Assembly (NCBI RefSeq): GCF_000969415.1
Contig: NZ_JZEX01000105.1
Location: forward strand, 1 to 50,167
DNA: 50,167 nucleotides
Direction of reading: 5' to 3'
Source: Devosia geojensis
Lineage (GTDB): Bacteria > Pseudomonadota > Alphaproteobacteria > Rhizobiales > Devosiaceae
A program made the translations under genes and the position numbers. Shown piece after piece: positions 32,939 through 42,525 of the stretch (the first letter of the stretch is position 1; the number at the start of each line of letters is the position of its first letter). Below the pieces are notes generated by a model. That model was not told the DNA's origin. It saw nothing but the letters and a program-made list of their open reading frames with translations, and did no database searches.

Positions 32939-34801
32939 ATGAAAGCCGCCCTCCCGACCCTCGCCACGCTCGCCTTTGCGACGTTCGCCTTCGCCGCGCC
33001 GGCTTTCGCGCAGGACGAGGAGCGCGTCTGGCACCATGCCACGAGCCTCGGCCTCGAGCCGAAGTACCCGGAGGGCCTTACCCATTTCGACTACGTCAAT
33101 CCCGACGCCCCCAAGGGCGGCCTGCTGCGGCTCGGAGCCATGGGCAGCTTCGACACCTTCAATCCCTTCCTGCCGCAGGGAGAGGTGGCTTCCGGACTGG
33201 GGCTCATCTACGAGACGCTGACGACGCCCTCTCTTGACGAGAACCAGCTCGTCGACTACGGCGTGCTGGTCGAAGCGATCAGCTGGCCCGACGACTATTC
33301 CTCAGTCACCTACCGGCTCAACCCCGATGCGCGCTGGCACGACGGCGAGCCGGTGACCGCCGAGGACGTGATCTGGTCGTTCGAGACGCTGGTCGAGATC
33401 AATCCTGACCGGGCCCAGTACTACGCCAACATCACCGGCGTCGAGGAAACAGCGCCCGGCGAGGTGACGTTCAGCTTTGACGAGACCGGCAACCGCGAGC
33501 TGCCCAAGATCCTCGGCCAGCTCATCGTGCTGCCCAAGCACTGGTGGGAAGGCACGGACGCCAACGGCAACCAGCGCGATATCCGCCGCTCGACCCTCGA
33601 GCCGCCGCTCGGCTCCGGCCCCTACCGCATCAAGAGCTTCGAGGCCGGGCGCACCGTCGCCTACGAGCGCGTCGAGGATTACTGGGGGCTCGACCACCCC
33701 ACCCAGGTCGGCCAGAACAACATCGGCGAGATCCGCTACGAGTATTTCCTCGACCTCAACGTCGAGTTCGAGGCCTTCAAGGGCGACCGCATCGACATGT
33801 GGCCGGAGAACGAGGCGCGCCGCTGGGCCACCGCCTACGATTTCCCCGCCGTCAACGACGGCCGCGTGATCAAGGAAGAGTTCCCGCAGGACTATGCCGG
33901 TCGCGGCGTGATGGTCGGCTTCATCTACAATCTGCGCGACGAGAAGTTCCAGAACCCGCTGGTGCGCGAGGCGCTGAACTACGCCTTCAACTTCGAGGAA
34001 CTGAACCGCACCCAATTCTTCGGGCAGTACGAACGCATCAGCTCGTTCTTCCAGGGGATCGACGAACTGACGTCGAGGGACCTGCCGCAGGGCGAGGAGC
34101 TGGAAATCCTCGAATCCGTGCGCGATCTTGTGCCGCCCGAGGTGTTCACCGAGCCTTACGTCAATCCGACGAGCCCCGATGCCGCGGCGCTGCGCAACAA
34201 TCTGCGCACGGCGCTCAATCTCCTGACGGAGGCCGGCTATACGCTGCAGGGCACCCAGCTCGTTGACGCCAACGGACAGCAGTTGACGATCGAGATCCTG
34301 CTCCAGGGCGCGACGATCGAACCGGTGGCCCAGAACCTCGTCAACAACCTCGCCCAGATCGGCATCGCGGCGACCATCCGCACCGCCGACTCGGCCCAGT
34401 ACGTCAACCGCATCCGCAGCTTCGATTACGAGCTGCTCTACCAGCAATGGGTCCAGTCGGCCTCGCCCGGCAACGAGCAGCGCTTCTTCTTCGGCTCGAG
34501 CTCGGCCGAGGAGGAGGGCTCGAGCAACTATGCCGGGCTCGCCGATCCCGGCGTCGATGCGCTCATCAACAAGGTGATCTTCGCCGACGATCGCGAGACG
34601 CTGGAAGCCGCGACCCGCGCGCTCGACCGGGTGCTGCTGGCCCACCACATCATCATCCCGAGCTACATGCGCGGCGCTTCCTGGATGGCGCTCTGGGATC
34701 GCTACAGCCGGCCCGAGACCCTGCCGGAGTACTCATCGGGGTTCCCGACCATCTGGTGGTACGACGAGGAGAAGGCCGCACGCACCGGGGTGGCTCGGTA
34801 A
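32939..34801 (+). CDS. yejA: Oligopeptide ABC transporter binding protein YejA
   Basis: Periplasmic family 5 solute-binding protein of 620 residues. The signal peptide MKAALPTLATLAFATFAFAA is cut after PAFA before QDEER. Class signatures are HATSLGLEPKYPEGLTHFDY, WHDGEPVTAEDVIWSFETLV and GSGPYRIKSFEAGRTVAYER. It captures oligopeptides for YejBEF. In E. coli yejA is the first gene; here it is last, after a 68-bp gap that may contain its own promoter. It converges on tamB across a 248-bp stretch of repeats. Confidence 0.92.
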   Translation: MKAALPTLATLAFATFAFAAPAFAQDEERVWHHATSLGLEPKYPEGLTHFDYVNPDAPKGGLLRLGAMGSFDTFNPFLPQGEVASGLGLIYETLTTPSLDENQLVDYGVLVEAISWPDDYSSVTYRLNPDARWHDGEPVTAEDVIWSFETLVEINPDRAQYYANITGVEETAPGEVTFSFDETGNRELPKILGQLIVLPKHWWEGTDANGNQRDIRRSTLEPPLGSGPYRIKSFEAGRTVAYERVEDYWGLDHPTQVGQNNIGEIRYEYFLDLNVEFEAFKGDRIDMWPENEARRWATAYDFPAVNDGRVIKEEFPQDYAGRGVMVGFIYNLRDEKFQNPLVREALNYAFNFEELNRTQFFGQYERISSFFQGIDELTSRDLPQGEELEILESVRDLVPPEVFTEPYVNPTSPDAAALRNNLRTALNLLTEAGYTLQGTQLVDANGQQLTIEILLQGATIEPVAQNLVNNLAQIGIAATIRTADSAQYVNRIRSFDYELLYQQWVQSASPGNEQRFFFGSSSAEEEGSSNYAGLADPGVDALINKVIFADDRETLEAATRALDRVLLAHHIIIPSYMRGASWMALWDRYSRPETLPEYSSGFPTIWWYDEEKAARTGVAR

Positions 34802-35046
34802 ACGTTGCTCCCTCTCCTCTGAGGGGAGGGAGGCCGATCGTGCCCGTGGCAGCACGATCCCCCGCCCACCGGCTGTCATCCCGGCGAAAGCCGGGACCCA
34901 GTAAGCGCCGAGGTCAGTGCCTATGCGCAAGAGGGCTCATCAGCTTCACGGCAAAAGCATCAGCGGCGTCGTTTACTGGGTCCCGGCTTTCGCCGGGATG
35001 ACAGCGGGGGGCGGGGTGAGATTCGTGCCACGCCCTCGTGGCACGA
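34802..35046. repeat. Composite repeat block: R1, R2 and an R3 fragment
   Basis: Three element types stand side by side. R1 is at about 34808-34855, with the 20-base string of 61-80 repeated exactly at 34824-34843. A full R2 palindrome has arms at 34874-34904 and 34972-35003. A short R3 fragment lies at 35024-35045 (cgtgccacgccctcgtggca). The block fills the gap between convergent yejA and tamB. No gene is visible in it. Confidence 0.85.
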
Positions 35047-35049
35047 ACC

Positions 35050-38000
35050 CTAATAATCCCGCTCGTAGAACACGCCGAGGCTCGAATCTCCGTCCGCGCC
35101 GGCGGCGCCGGTGATCTTGAGGTCGTCGGTCACATCGAGGTTGATGGTGACGCGGCTCTGCCCGCCGGTGCCCGTCTGCACGCCGAGATAGACGTTGTCC
35201 TGGATGTAGGTGCCGGCCGCGAGCCCGACATTGCCTTCCTCGTCGGTGACGATATCGAGGTCGGCGAGGCCCGCCCCTTCGCGCAGCGATCCGAGAAGCC
35301 CGCCACCCTCGCCGCCCCCGGCAAGCTCGGCGGCGGCCGCCGCGAGGCGCGCCACCTGCAATGGCGTCAGCTCGCCCACCGACCGGTTGAAGATCAGGCG
35401 CGCCAGCACCTCGTCCTGCGGCAGGGCGGGATTGGAGGTGAAGCTGATGTCGAGCTCGGAAATGCGCCCGGAAATGGTGACGAACACGGTGATGCCGTCG
35501 CCCTCGGTGCGGGCAACGAAGTTGAGCGTCGGATCGAGATTGCCCAGCAGCGTGACCGATCCCGTCTCGAAGGTGATGCGCTGGCCGAGGATCGCGAGGC
35601 GCCCGCGCGTCATCTCGAAGCTGCCGACGGGCTGGATGTCGTCGACCGGCCCGGTCAGGCGCACCGAGCCGCCGACTTCCGCGTCGAGCCCGCGCCCGCG
35701 GATGAAGATCTGGTTGGGCGCATCGACGGTGATGTCGAGCAACACGCCGGGCGAGCGGGTGCGCGGCGTCGGCGCGCCGCGCTCGTCGATCCGCGCCCTC
35801 TCAAGCGTCGCTTCGACCGCCCGGGGCGTATGAATGTGCTCCACATCGATCAGCGCCGCGCCGCCCCCGAAGTTTTCGGGCACGGTGATGTTGGCTTCCT
35901 CGATGAGCACGCGCCCGGAGATCAGCGGATTGCCGATGAGGTTGCCGGTGACGGTGAGGTCCCCCGAGGCGGTGGCGACGAAGAGGTGCCCGTCCGCATA
36001 GCGGGCAGAATTCAGCGCCAGCGACAGATTGGCCGGGAACTGCCCGGAAAGCCCGATCGTGCCGGAGCCCGAGATGCTGCCGCCGGTCGCAAGGTTGGCC
36101 GAGAGGCTTTCGATCCGCGCCTGCGTGCCGTCGAGGCTGATCCGGGCGTTGATGCCGACGAGGCGCAGATTGGCTTCCGGATCGACATATTCGGCGCCGC
36201 TGGTGGTGACCGTGCCGCTGAACTGCGGGTTGGAAAGGCTGCCCGACACGCGCGCATCGAGATTGGCGACGCCCGAGGCCTGCCCGCCGCGATCCGCGAG
36301 ATACCGGTTGGCGAGCGAGAGCGGCGCCGAACCGGTGAGGGCAAGGGAAAGGCCCTGCCCCGCGAGCGGCACGGTGCCGGAACCCGAGACCTGCAAGCCA
36401 CCCGCGCCGTTGGCGCGCAGCGCCGCGAGCGTGACTGTGTTGCGCGCGAAGCTCCCGTTGACCGAAGCCGTCAGCGGCGCGATGCCGATATCGCCGATGG
36501 CGGCAGCATTGAGCCCGGTGCCCTCGGCAGTGAAGCTGACGCGCGGATCGCTGCCCGAGCCGGTGATCTGCGCGCGCCCGTTGAGCGTGCCGGCAAGGCC
36601 GAGATCGGACGCGACCGCATTGGCGATCGAGAGCGGCAACGCATTGATCGCAACGTCCATGGCAAGCGCCTCGCCCGCCGTGCCGGAGGCGATGATGCTG
36701 CCCGAGCCGACATTGAAGCGCACCGCATCGAGCCTAACCGACGAACCGTCGACGACAAGGACTGTCGGATTGGCGAGGCGCGCCGAAAGCTGACCCTGCA
36801 CGAGGTTGGCGCGCTCGAGCGCGAGGCGGTAGCCCGTACCCTCTGGCGCCAGCGAGCCGGCAACGTCGACGTCGGTCCCCGTCGCAAGGTTGGCCTGCGC
36901 GGTAAAGCGCGTCGTCTCACCGCTCTGGCTTGCCGTGGCGGTGAGCTGGCGCACGTCGACGCCGGCCGCGGAAATCCCGCTGCCGGTGATCCGTCCATTG
37001 ACGGCTGGCACACCGAAGAGATCGCTCGCCGTGGCCGAGATATCGGCCGATGCGATGCGGATGTCCTCGACCGAGAGATCACGGATGGTGCCGGCGATCT
37101 CGGCGGCCTGCGTCTCATCGACGACGGAAAGCTGCACGTCGGCGTCAACCGCGCCGCTCGCCTGCATCAGCGCCAGCGCGGCGGCATTGGAAATGTCGGT
37201 GGCATCGACCGAGAGTGCTCCGGAAAGAAGCCCGTCGGGCGTGCGCGCGAGATCGCCGCCGATACGCGTGCCTGCCGTTTCGAACGCGATGTCGGTCAGC
37301 CGCGTGCCTTCGGCGTTGACGGCGACATTCGAGGCAAGGTTGACCGCGTGACCGTCGAGCATGGCGGCGCCCGAGATATCGCCGGCGATTGCCGCCTCGA
37401 CCAGCGTGCCCTCGAAGCCGAACCGGGCATCGCGCAGCGGGCGGCCGACGAGTTCACCCTGCGGCACGGAGGCATTGAGATCGAGCGCTATGGTGCCCTC
37501 GGTGCCGCGTGCGGTGCCGGTAACGCTCATCTGCCCCGACGCATCGGGCGAGAGGAGCGCGAGGTCGGCGAGCGCGAGATCGAAGCGGAAATCGGCGGTG
37601 CCCGTCGCGATCGTGCCGTCGGCGGTGAGCAGCAGCTGGTCGTTGCCCAGCCGGAAGCCCTCAGCGGCAAGCCCCGTCTCGGTGCGCGCCACGCGCCCGG
37701 AGAGCGCGACCTCACCCTCAAGCAGCCGGTCGGCGATCTCGTCGCCGATGGAAAGCCCCGTGCCGGTGCCGTCGAGCATCAGGTCGAAGCCGCCGATCAG
37801 CGGACTGACGGAGCCGTTCGCCGTCAGATTCAGCGCGCCGGAGAGCTCGCGATCGGCGAGGTCCGAGAACGGCGCGATATTGGCGGTTTCGAGCCCGATG
37901 TCGCCGTTGAAGACGAAATCGTCGAGCGTGCCCGTAAGCGCCATGGAGAGCGCTTGACCCGCGATGCGCAGTTCCGCGACCTGGATCGGCTGGCCCGCTT

Positions 38001-39411
38001 CCCACAGGCCCGCTACGCCGAGCCCGATGGAATCGCCGAGCGCGGCCTCGACCTCTTCGGTGGCCGAAATGCCGGCGATGGCGCCGTCGCCATTGAGGGT
38101 CACGCGGCGGCTGGCCGGATGGTCGAGATTGGCGGCAACGCCCGAGAGGTTGAGCGTCGCCGTCTCGGCGGAAAAACCATTGCCGGTCGAAAGACCGTCG
38201 ACGATGAGGCCCGCCGTCCAGTTCTCCGAATTGTCGGCGCCGTAGTCGACCGTCACCCGCGCCGCATCGATGCTGGTATCGGCGCCCGGCACCGGCAGGA
38301 TCACGCGCTCGCCGGCAAGGCCGCCAACGGAGGCATCGAGCGTCATGCGCCGCAGGAAATTGTCCGGCGTCGTCTCGAGGTTGCCGGAGAGCGAAACCTG
38401 CCCGCCCGAGAGCTGCAGGTTGGAGATGCTGAGGCCGCCTTCGGTGCGCAGCAGCGCATCGGCGGTGAGCCGCGTTTGCTCGCCGAAGAACGGGCGATAA
38501 GGCTCGGCCATAAGGTCGGCCAGCGCGCCGGTAAGGTTGGCGCCGATGACGAACCCTTCCTGCGCCTGCGTGATGGTCGCCGCACCCGAAAGCGCCGTGC
38601 GTCCATTCGCGACGAAGGTCAGTTCGGTCACGAGGTCGGAGACGGGGCCGCTGCCGGCGAGCGTCAGCTCCACCGCCGGGCGCCCCTCCATGTTGAGGAG
38701 GTTGGCGAGGATCCCGTTGGGCGGCTCGGTCAGGGAAACGTCGATATCGACGTTCTGGTCGGCGCGCGTATAGGCCACATCGAGATCGAGCGTTCCGCCG
38801 GGACCATCGAGGCGCTCGATGTCGAGCGTGGTATCGAGGTTCCCCCCTTCGAGGGTGAATGCCCCGGCAAGCGAGATTTCGGAGCCGAGCCCGAAGACCC
38901 CCTCGCCGAACGTGACGCGCGGCACCGAGAGTTCCTGGATGATGATGGCGACGGGAAACTCCGGTATCTGCAGGCCGCCCGCCTCGGGCGCGGGCAGGTC
39001 CGGCGGCGCGTCGCGGCTCGGCACGGCGTTGCGGGTATATTCGATGGAGTCGGCCGTCAGCGAGCGCACCTCCAGCCGGCCGGTGAACAGCGCCGCCTGG
39101 TTCCAGTTGAGGCGCGCATTGTTGATGCGCAGCCACACGCCCTCGGAATCGGAGATGGTGATGAGCCGCACCGAGACATCGGAGCCGAGGATGCCGTCGA
39201 TGTTGGAGAGGCTGATCTGCCGCTCCGGGGTCGAGAGGCGATCCTGGACGAACTGGGTCAGCCAGTCCTTCTGCTCGTTGTCCGTCATCTCCTGATACGC
39301 TTCGCCATCCTGCGCGACGGTGATGGCGAGGGGGACGGCGACGAGCAAGGCCAGCCCCGCGAGCGCGAAGGCCAGCAGGCGATGCGGCAGCGATTTGAGG
39401 CGCGCGAGCAT
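35050..39411 (-). CDS. tamB: Translocation and assembly module protein TamB
   Basis: Very long periplasm-spanning protein of 1453 residues. An N-terminal signal anchor (about 10-32, LLAFALAGLALLVAVPLAIT) is followed by about 1000 residues of repetitive beta structure (alternating L-x-A-x-G-x-L patterns). The C-terminal DUF490/TamB domain is at about 1100-1453 (GRVLIEEANITVPENFGGGA, RGLDAEVGGSVRLTGPVDDI) and ends GVFYERDY. It forms a lipid-conducting groove or scaffold between the inner membrane and TamA and helps in outer-membrane protein and phospholipid transport. Its ATG overlaps the tamA stop by one base. A reading frame of similar length exists on the opposite strand but is a codon-bias shadow. 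Confidence 0.93.
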   Translation of the reverse strand: MLARLKSLPHRLLAFALAGLALLVAVPLAITVAQDGEAYQEMTDNEQKDWLTQFVQDRLSTPERQISLSNIDGILGSDVSVRLITISDSEGVWLRINNARLNWNQAALFTGRLEVRSLTADSIEYTRNAVPSRDAPPDLPAPEAGGLQIPEFPVAIIIQELSVPRVTFGEGVFGLGSEISLAGAFTLEGGNLDTTLDIERLDGPGGTLDLDVAYTRADQNVDIDVSLTEPPNGILANLLNMEGRPAVELTLAGSGPVSDLVTELTFVANGRTALSGAATITQAQEGFVIGANLTGALADLMAEPYRPFFGEQTRLTADALLRTEGGLSISNLQLSGGQVSLSGNLETTPDNFLRRMTLDASVGGLAGERVILPVPGADTSIDAARVTVDYGADNSENWTAGLIVDGLSTGNGFSAETATLNLSGVAANLDHPASRRVTLNGDGAIAGISATEEVEAALGDSIGLGVAGLWEAGQPIQVAELRIAGQALSMALTGTLDDFVFNGDIGLETANIAPFSDLADRELSGALNLTANGSVSPLIGGFDLMLDGTGTGLSIGDEIADRLLEGEVALSGRVARTETGLAAEGFRLGNDQLLLTADGTIATGTADFRFDLALADLALLSPDASGQMSVTGTARGTEGTIALDLNASVPQGELVGRPLRDARFGFEGTLVEAAIAGDISGAAMLDGHAVNLASNVAVNAEGTRLTDIAFETAGTRIGGDLARTPDGLLSGALSVDATDISNAAALALMQASGAVDADVQLSVVDETQAAEIAGTIRDLSVEDIRIASADISATASDLFGVPAVNGRITGSGISAAGVDVRQLTATASQSGETTRFTAQANLATGTDVDVAGSLAPEGTGYRLALERANLVQGQLSARLANPTVLVVDGSSVRLDAVRFNVGSGSIIASGTAGEALAMDVAINALPLSIANAVASDLGLAGTLNGRAQITGSGSDPRVSFTAEGTGLNAAAIGDIGIAPLTASVNGSFARNTVTLAALRANGAGGLQVSGSGTVPLAGQGLSLALTGSAPLSLANRYLADRGGQASGVANLDARVSGSLSNPQFSGTVTTSGAEYVDPEANLRLVGINARISLDGTQARIESLSANLATGGSISGSGTIGLSGQFPANLSLALNSARYADGHLFVATASGDLTVTGNLIGNPLISGRVLIEEANITVPENFGGGAALIDVEHIHTPRAVEATLERARIDERGAPTPRTRSPGVLLDITVDAPNQIFIRGRGLDAEVGGSVRLTGPVDDIQPVGSFEMTRGRLAILGQRITFETGSVTLLGNLDPTLNFVARTEGDGITVFVTISGRISELDISFTSNPALPQDEVLARLIFNRSVGELTPLQVARLAAAAAELAGGGEGGGLLGSLREGAGLADLDIVTDEEGNVGLAAGTYIQDNVYLGVQTGTGGQSRVTINLDVTDDLKITGAAGADGDSSLGVFYERDY

Positions 39412-41330
39412 CAGAAGGCCTGCCCTATGCCGATGTAGAGCGCGTAGTCCGGATCGCCATCACGCTTGTTGAGCGGAATGGCGAGATCGGCGCGGATGGG
39501 CCCGAGGCCGGTCGCATAGCGCAGGCCGATGCCGGCGCCGAGACGCAGGTCCTCGATGCCGGGGAACGTATCGGCGGCCACATACCCGCCGTCGAGGAAG
39601 CCGACGACGCCGATGTCGCCGGTGACCTTGACGCGCGCCTCGATCGAGCCTTCGAGCAGGTACCTGCCGCCGGTGACGATATCGCCCGGCCCGTCGACGC
39701 CGATGGACTTGAATGCATAGCCGCGCACCGAACCGCCGCCGCCGGCAAAGAAGAGCCTGTCGGGTGGAATCTCCTCGAGGTCTGGACCAAGCAGGGCTCC
39801 GGCGCGGATACGGCCGGCGAGCACGACGCGGTCATTGTCGCCGAAGCCGAAATAGGTGCGCCCCTCGATGATCGCGCGGGCGGCCGGATTGCCGTAGTTG
39901 AATTCGTAGAACGGCTCGATCTGCGCCGAGGCGTAGAAGCCTTCGGTGGCATCGAGCGGATTGTCGCGGTTGTCGAAGGTGATGCCGCCATAGGCGCCGG
40001 CGATGGTGAAATCGCGCGTGCCGAAATCGTCGTCGAACCGCGATACCTCGACCAGCGCCCCCGCCTCGGCGGTGATGTGGTCGGAAAAGATATGCGTCAG
40101 CCCCACGCGACCGCCGGCCGAGGTCTCGGTGTAGGTATCGAGCACCGTGCGCTCGGCCGAGACGGTGGCGACGAGGTCGGTGTCGGGCGTGAACATGCCC
40201 GGCTTGGTGAAGGTGCCGCCGAAGAAATAGTCGAACTCCTCGGTCTCGACCGGAAAGCCGATGCCCGCCACCCGCGCGTCGAGCCGCAGCCGCTCGGCCT
40301 GGCCGAAGAGGTTGCGCCAGAGGTGGTAGGCTTCGACGCCGAGCCCGTCGACGGTCGAAAAACTCGCGCCGACGCCGAACCGGCGCCCCGGCTGCTCCTG
40401 GACGATCAGCGTATAGGGCAGCAGCCCGTCGGCGCCGATCTCGCGCGCCGCCTCGAGCCGGGCGGCGCGAAACACTTCCAGCCGGTCGAGCCGCTTCTGG
40501 GCGAGCGCGAGCTCGTCGGGATCGTACTCCTCGCCTTCGGTCAATCCCGTCTGGCGGGCAACGAACGCCGGATCCATGCGCTCGGTGCCCTGCACCCGGA
40601 TCGGTCCGAAGCGCGCCGGGCGGCCCGGTGCGATGGTGATGGTCACGTCGACGGTGTTGTTGGCATGGTCGGCCACCACCTCGCGGCTGGCGACTTCGGC
40701 CTTGGCATAGCCCTGCTGGCGCCACGCTTCGATCGCGGAGGCCTCAGCGCGCGTGACGACGCCCGAGCGCGCGACCGCGCCGTTAGCATAGCCGAGCGTG
40801 GTCGGCTCCGGCACCTCGTCGCCCGGATCGAGGGTCGGCGGCGCCTGGTTGACGATGACGAGACGATTGAAGCGGAATTCCGGCCCCGGACTGACATGGA
40901 TCTGGATCGCGGCCGGATTGGGGAGCCTGGCATCGGGCGGGATGTTGGCCGCCTCGACCCCGTTGACGAGGATGTTGACCGTGCCGCCGTAGTATCCTTC
41001 GCCATAAAGGGCGGCGGTGATGCGCCGGTAGTCGCCCCGCGCCTTGGCGAGAAGCCCGGCAGCGCCCGATGCCGGCTCGTCCTGGTCGGCAACCAGCGCC
41101 GAAGCGTTGCGGATGGCGCCTTCGAGCGCTCCCGTGGCACCCGTCACGATCTCGGCGCTGTAGGTGTGCGGATCGACGATGACCGCATCGGCGTCGCGGT
41201 CGGCCTGGTCTTCGAAGAAGCGGATGCCGAAGAGCTCGAACGCAGCCGCGTGCGGCGCCAGTCGGACGCCGCCGACGGGCGCCGCGATACTCAGGACGCC
41301 CAGGCAATAGATTACGCGCGCGAGGGTCAG
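39411..41330 (-). CDS. tamA: Outer-membrane assembly factor TamA (Omp85 family), non-canonical start
   Basis: Omp85 protein with periplasmic POTRA domains in the N-terminal third and a C-terminal 16-strand barrel (ERLRLDARVAGIGFPVETEE, GGGGSVRGYAFKSIGVDGPG, the GIRADLAIPLNKR-type strand, ending IGIGQAF with terminal Phe). The first ordinary start codon in frame is GTG at 41147. The frame, however, continues upstream through clear POTRA sequence (FELFGIRFFEDQADRDADAV) and a signal peptide (LARVIYCLGVLSIAAPVGGV). No ATG, GTG or TTG occurs before the stop near 41400. I place the start at a CTG at 41330 (about 639 residues). Alternatively, a 1-base indel separates an ATG at 41344 from the frame. 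Confidence 0.85.
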   Translation of the reverse strand: MTLARVIYCLGVLSIAAPVGGVRLAPHAAAFELFGIRFFEDQADRDADAVIVDPHTYSAEIVTGATGALEGAIRNASALVADQDEPASGAAGLLAKARGDYRRITAALYGEGYYGGTVNILVNGVEAANIPPDARLPNPAAIQIHVSPGPEFRFNRLVIVNQAPPTLDPGDEVPEPTTLGYANGAVARSGVVTRAEASAIEAWRQQGYAKAEVASREVVADHANNTVDVTITIAPGRPARFGPIRVQGTERMDPAFVARQTGLTEGEEYDPDELALAQKRLDRLEVFRAARLEAAREIGADGLLPYTLIVQEQPGRRFGVGASFSTVDGLGVEAYHLWRNLFGQAERLRLDARVAGIGFPVETEEFDYFFGGTFTKPGMFTPDTDLVATVSAERTVLDTYTETSAGGRVGLTHIFSDHITAEAGALVEVSRFDDDFGTRDFTIAGAYGGITFDNRDNPLDATEGFYASAQIEPFYEFNYGNPAARAIIEGRTYFGFGDNDRVVLAGRIRAGALLGPDLEEIPPDRLFFAGGGGSVRGYAFKSIGVDGPGDIVTGGRYLLEGSIEARVKVTGDIGVVGFLDGGYVAADTFPGIEDLRLGAGIGLRYATGLGPIRADLAIPLNKRDGDPDYALYIGIGQAF

Positions 41331-41653
41331 TTGTCTGTTCCCATCGGTTTTACTGGCCGCGCCCGGAACGCGGTAGCCCTCATCTGGCGCAGAAAGGCCA
41401 GAAGATTCCGTTAATTATGAAGATCGCGGCACCTGCCGCTGCCCTCTTCGATATCCTCGGCGAGGAGTTTACGGCGGGCGGGCGGCTTTGGATACCGCAA
41501 CTGCATAAAATTGCTGCTTGAGGCCGCATGTAGTGGCGCGGCGGCCACAGATCGGCGGGTGTGGGCGGCGGAATTGTCGCGAAACGCCAATGCGTTGCCG
41601 GACGAACCGTGTTAACGGGAACAACGCTTTCCATCCCACCCTCGGAGCCCGAA
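41331..41653. other. Intergenic region between divergent tamA and SDR genes
   Basis: 323 bp without a credible gene. It must contain the promoters of tamA-tamB and of the SDR gene. I see no strong palindrome, repeat or EcfG-type promoter. A lower-GC patch (ataaaattgctgctt, about 41506-41520) is the most promoter-like part. Confidence 0.6.
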
Positions 41654-42430
41654 ATGTACCAGACGCTCGACCCGCGCGACTTCACCGTCTTCATCACCGG
41701 CGCGACCTCCGGCTTCGGTTTGGCTGCCGCCCGGCGCTATGCGGGTGCGGGTGCAAAAGTCGTCGCCGCCGGCCGGCGCCGGGACCGGCTCGAGGCGCTC
41801 AAGGCCGAACTCGGCGCCGATGCCTGCCACATCGTCGAGCTCGACGTGCGCGACTGGCGGGCGACCAGCGACGTGGTCGCCGCCATCCCCGCCCCGTTCG
41901 ACGCCATCAACGTGGTGCTGGCCAACGCGGGGCTGGCGCTCGGCCTGCAGCCGGCGGCCGATATCGACATCGCAGACTGGGAAACGATGGTCGACACCAA
42001 CGTCAAGGGCCTGATGTACACCGTGCGCGCCCTGCTGCCCGGCCTCATCGCGCGTGGCGGCGGCCATATCGTCACCATGGGGTCGGTGGCCGGCGACTAT
42101 TCCTATCCGGGCGCCAGCGTCTATGGGGCGAGCAAGGCGTTCGTCAAGCAACTGGCCCTCAACCTGCGCGCCGACGTGCAGGGCAAGAAGGTGCGCGTGA
42201 CCAACATCGAGCCGGGCCTCGCCGAGACCGAATTCTCGCTGGTGCGCTTCAAAGGCGATGCCGGCCGCGCCTCCAAGCCCTATGAGGGTACGCAGGCCAT
42301 GACCGCCGAGGACATCGCCGAGGCCGTGTTCTGGGCGACGGTCATGCCCGCCCACGTCAACATCAACCGCATCCAGATGATGGCGACGACCCAGGCCTTC
42401 GCCCCGTTCGATATCTTCCGCGAGGATTAG
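41654..42430 (+). CDS. Short-chain dehydrogenase/reductase, YdfG-like
   Basis: NAD(P)-dependent oxidoreductase of 258 residues, classical SDR fold. The cofactor loop is TGATSGFGLAAARR, followed by AGRRRDR (Arg after the second strand suggests NADP), then NAG in VLANAGLAL. The catalytic Ser is in MGSVAGDYSYPG and the Tyr-Lys pair in VYGASKAF. The C-terminus (NIEPGLAETEFSLVRFKGDA) resembles E. coli YdfG, a 3-hydroxy acid/serine dehydrogenase and malonic semialdehyde reductase. The ATG at 41654 has a ggag site; upstream in-frame starts are poorer. It stands alone; the substrate is a guess. Confidence 0.87.
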   Translation: MYQTLDPRDFTVFITGATSGFGLAAARRYAGAGAKVVAAGRRRDRLEALKAELGADACHIVELDVRDWRATSDVVAAIPAPFDAINVVLANAGLALGLQPAADIDIADWETMVDTNVKGLMYTVRALLPGLIARGGGHIVTMGSVAGDYSYPGASVYGASKAFVKQLALNLRADVQGKKVRVTNIEPGLAETEFSLVRFKGDAGRASKPYEGTQAMTAEDIAEAVFWATVMPAHVNINRIQMMATTQAFAPFDIFRED

Positions 42431-42467
42431 GCGTGTCAGACTTTATCGGAATCAGCAGTTCCTGCGC

Positions 42468-42505
42468 ATCCCTCCCCCTTGAGGGGAGCCCTCCGGCTCG
42501 TGCTT
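42468..42505. repeat. Dispersed intergenic repeat, type R1 (diverged copy)
   Basis: The palindrome tccccctt/gaggggag followed by ccctccggctcgtgcttccg resembles the R1 units at 34-80 and 34808-34855. It lies between the convergent SDR and enol-lactonase genes (94-bp gap). Confidence 0.6.
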
Positions 42506-42525
42506 CCGTCAAAACATGACAGAGT

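Noticed and set aside
35038..39438. A 1466-residue open frame on the plus strand opposite tamB
   Set aside because: Its composition is an Arg/Asp/Gly/Ala-rich low-complexity translation typical of the antisense frame of GC-rich genes. It has no recognisable domain, while the minus strand encodes clear TamB.
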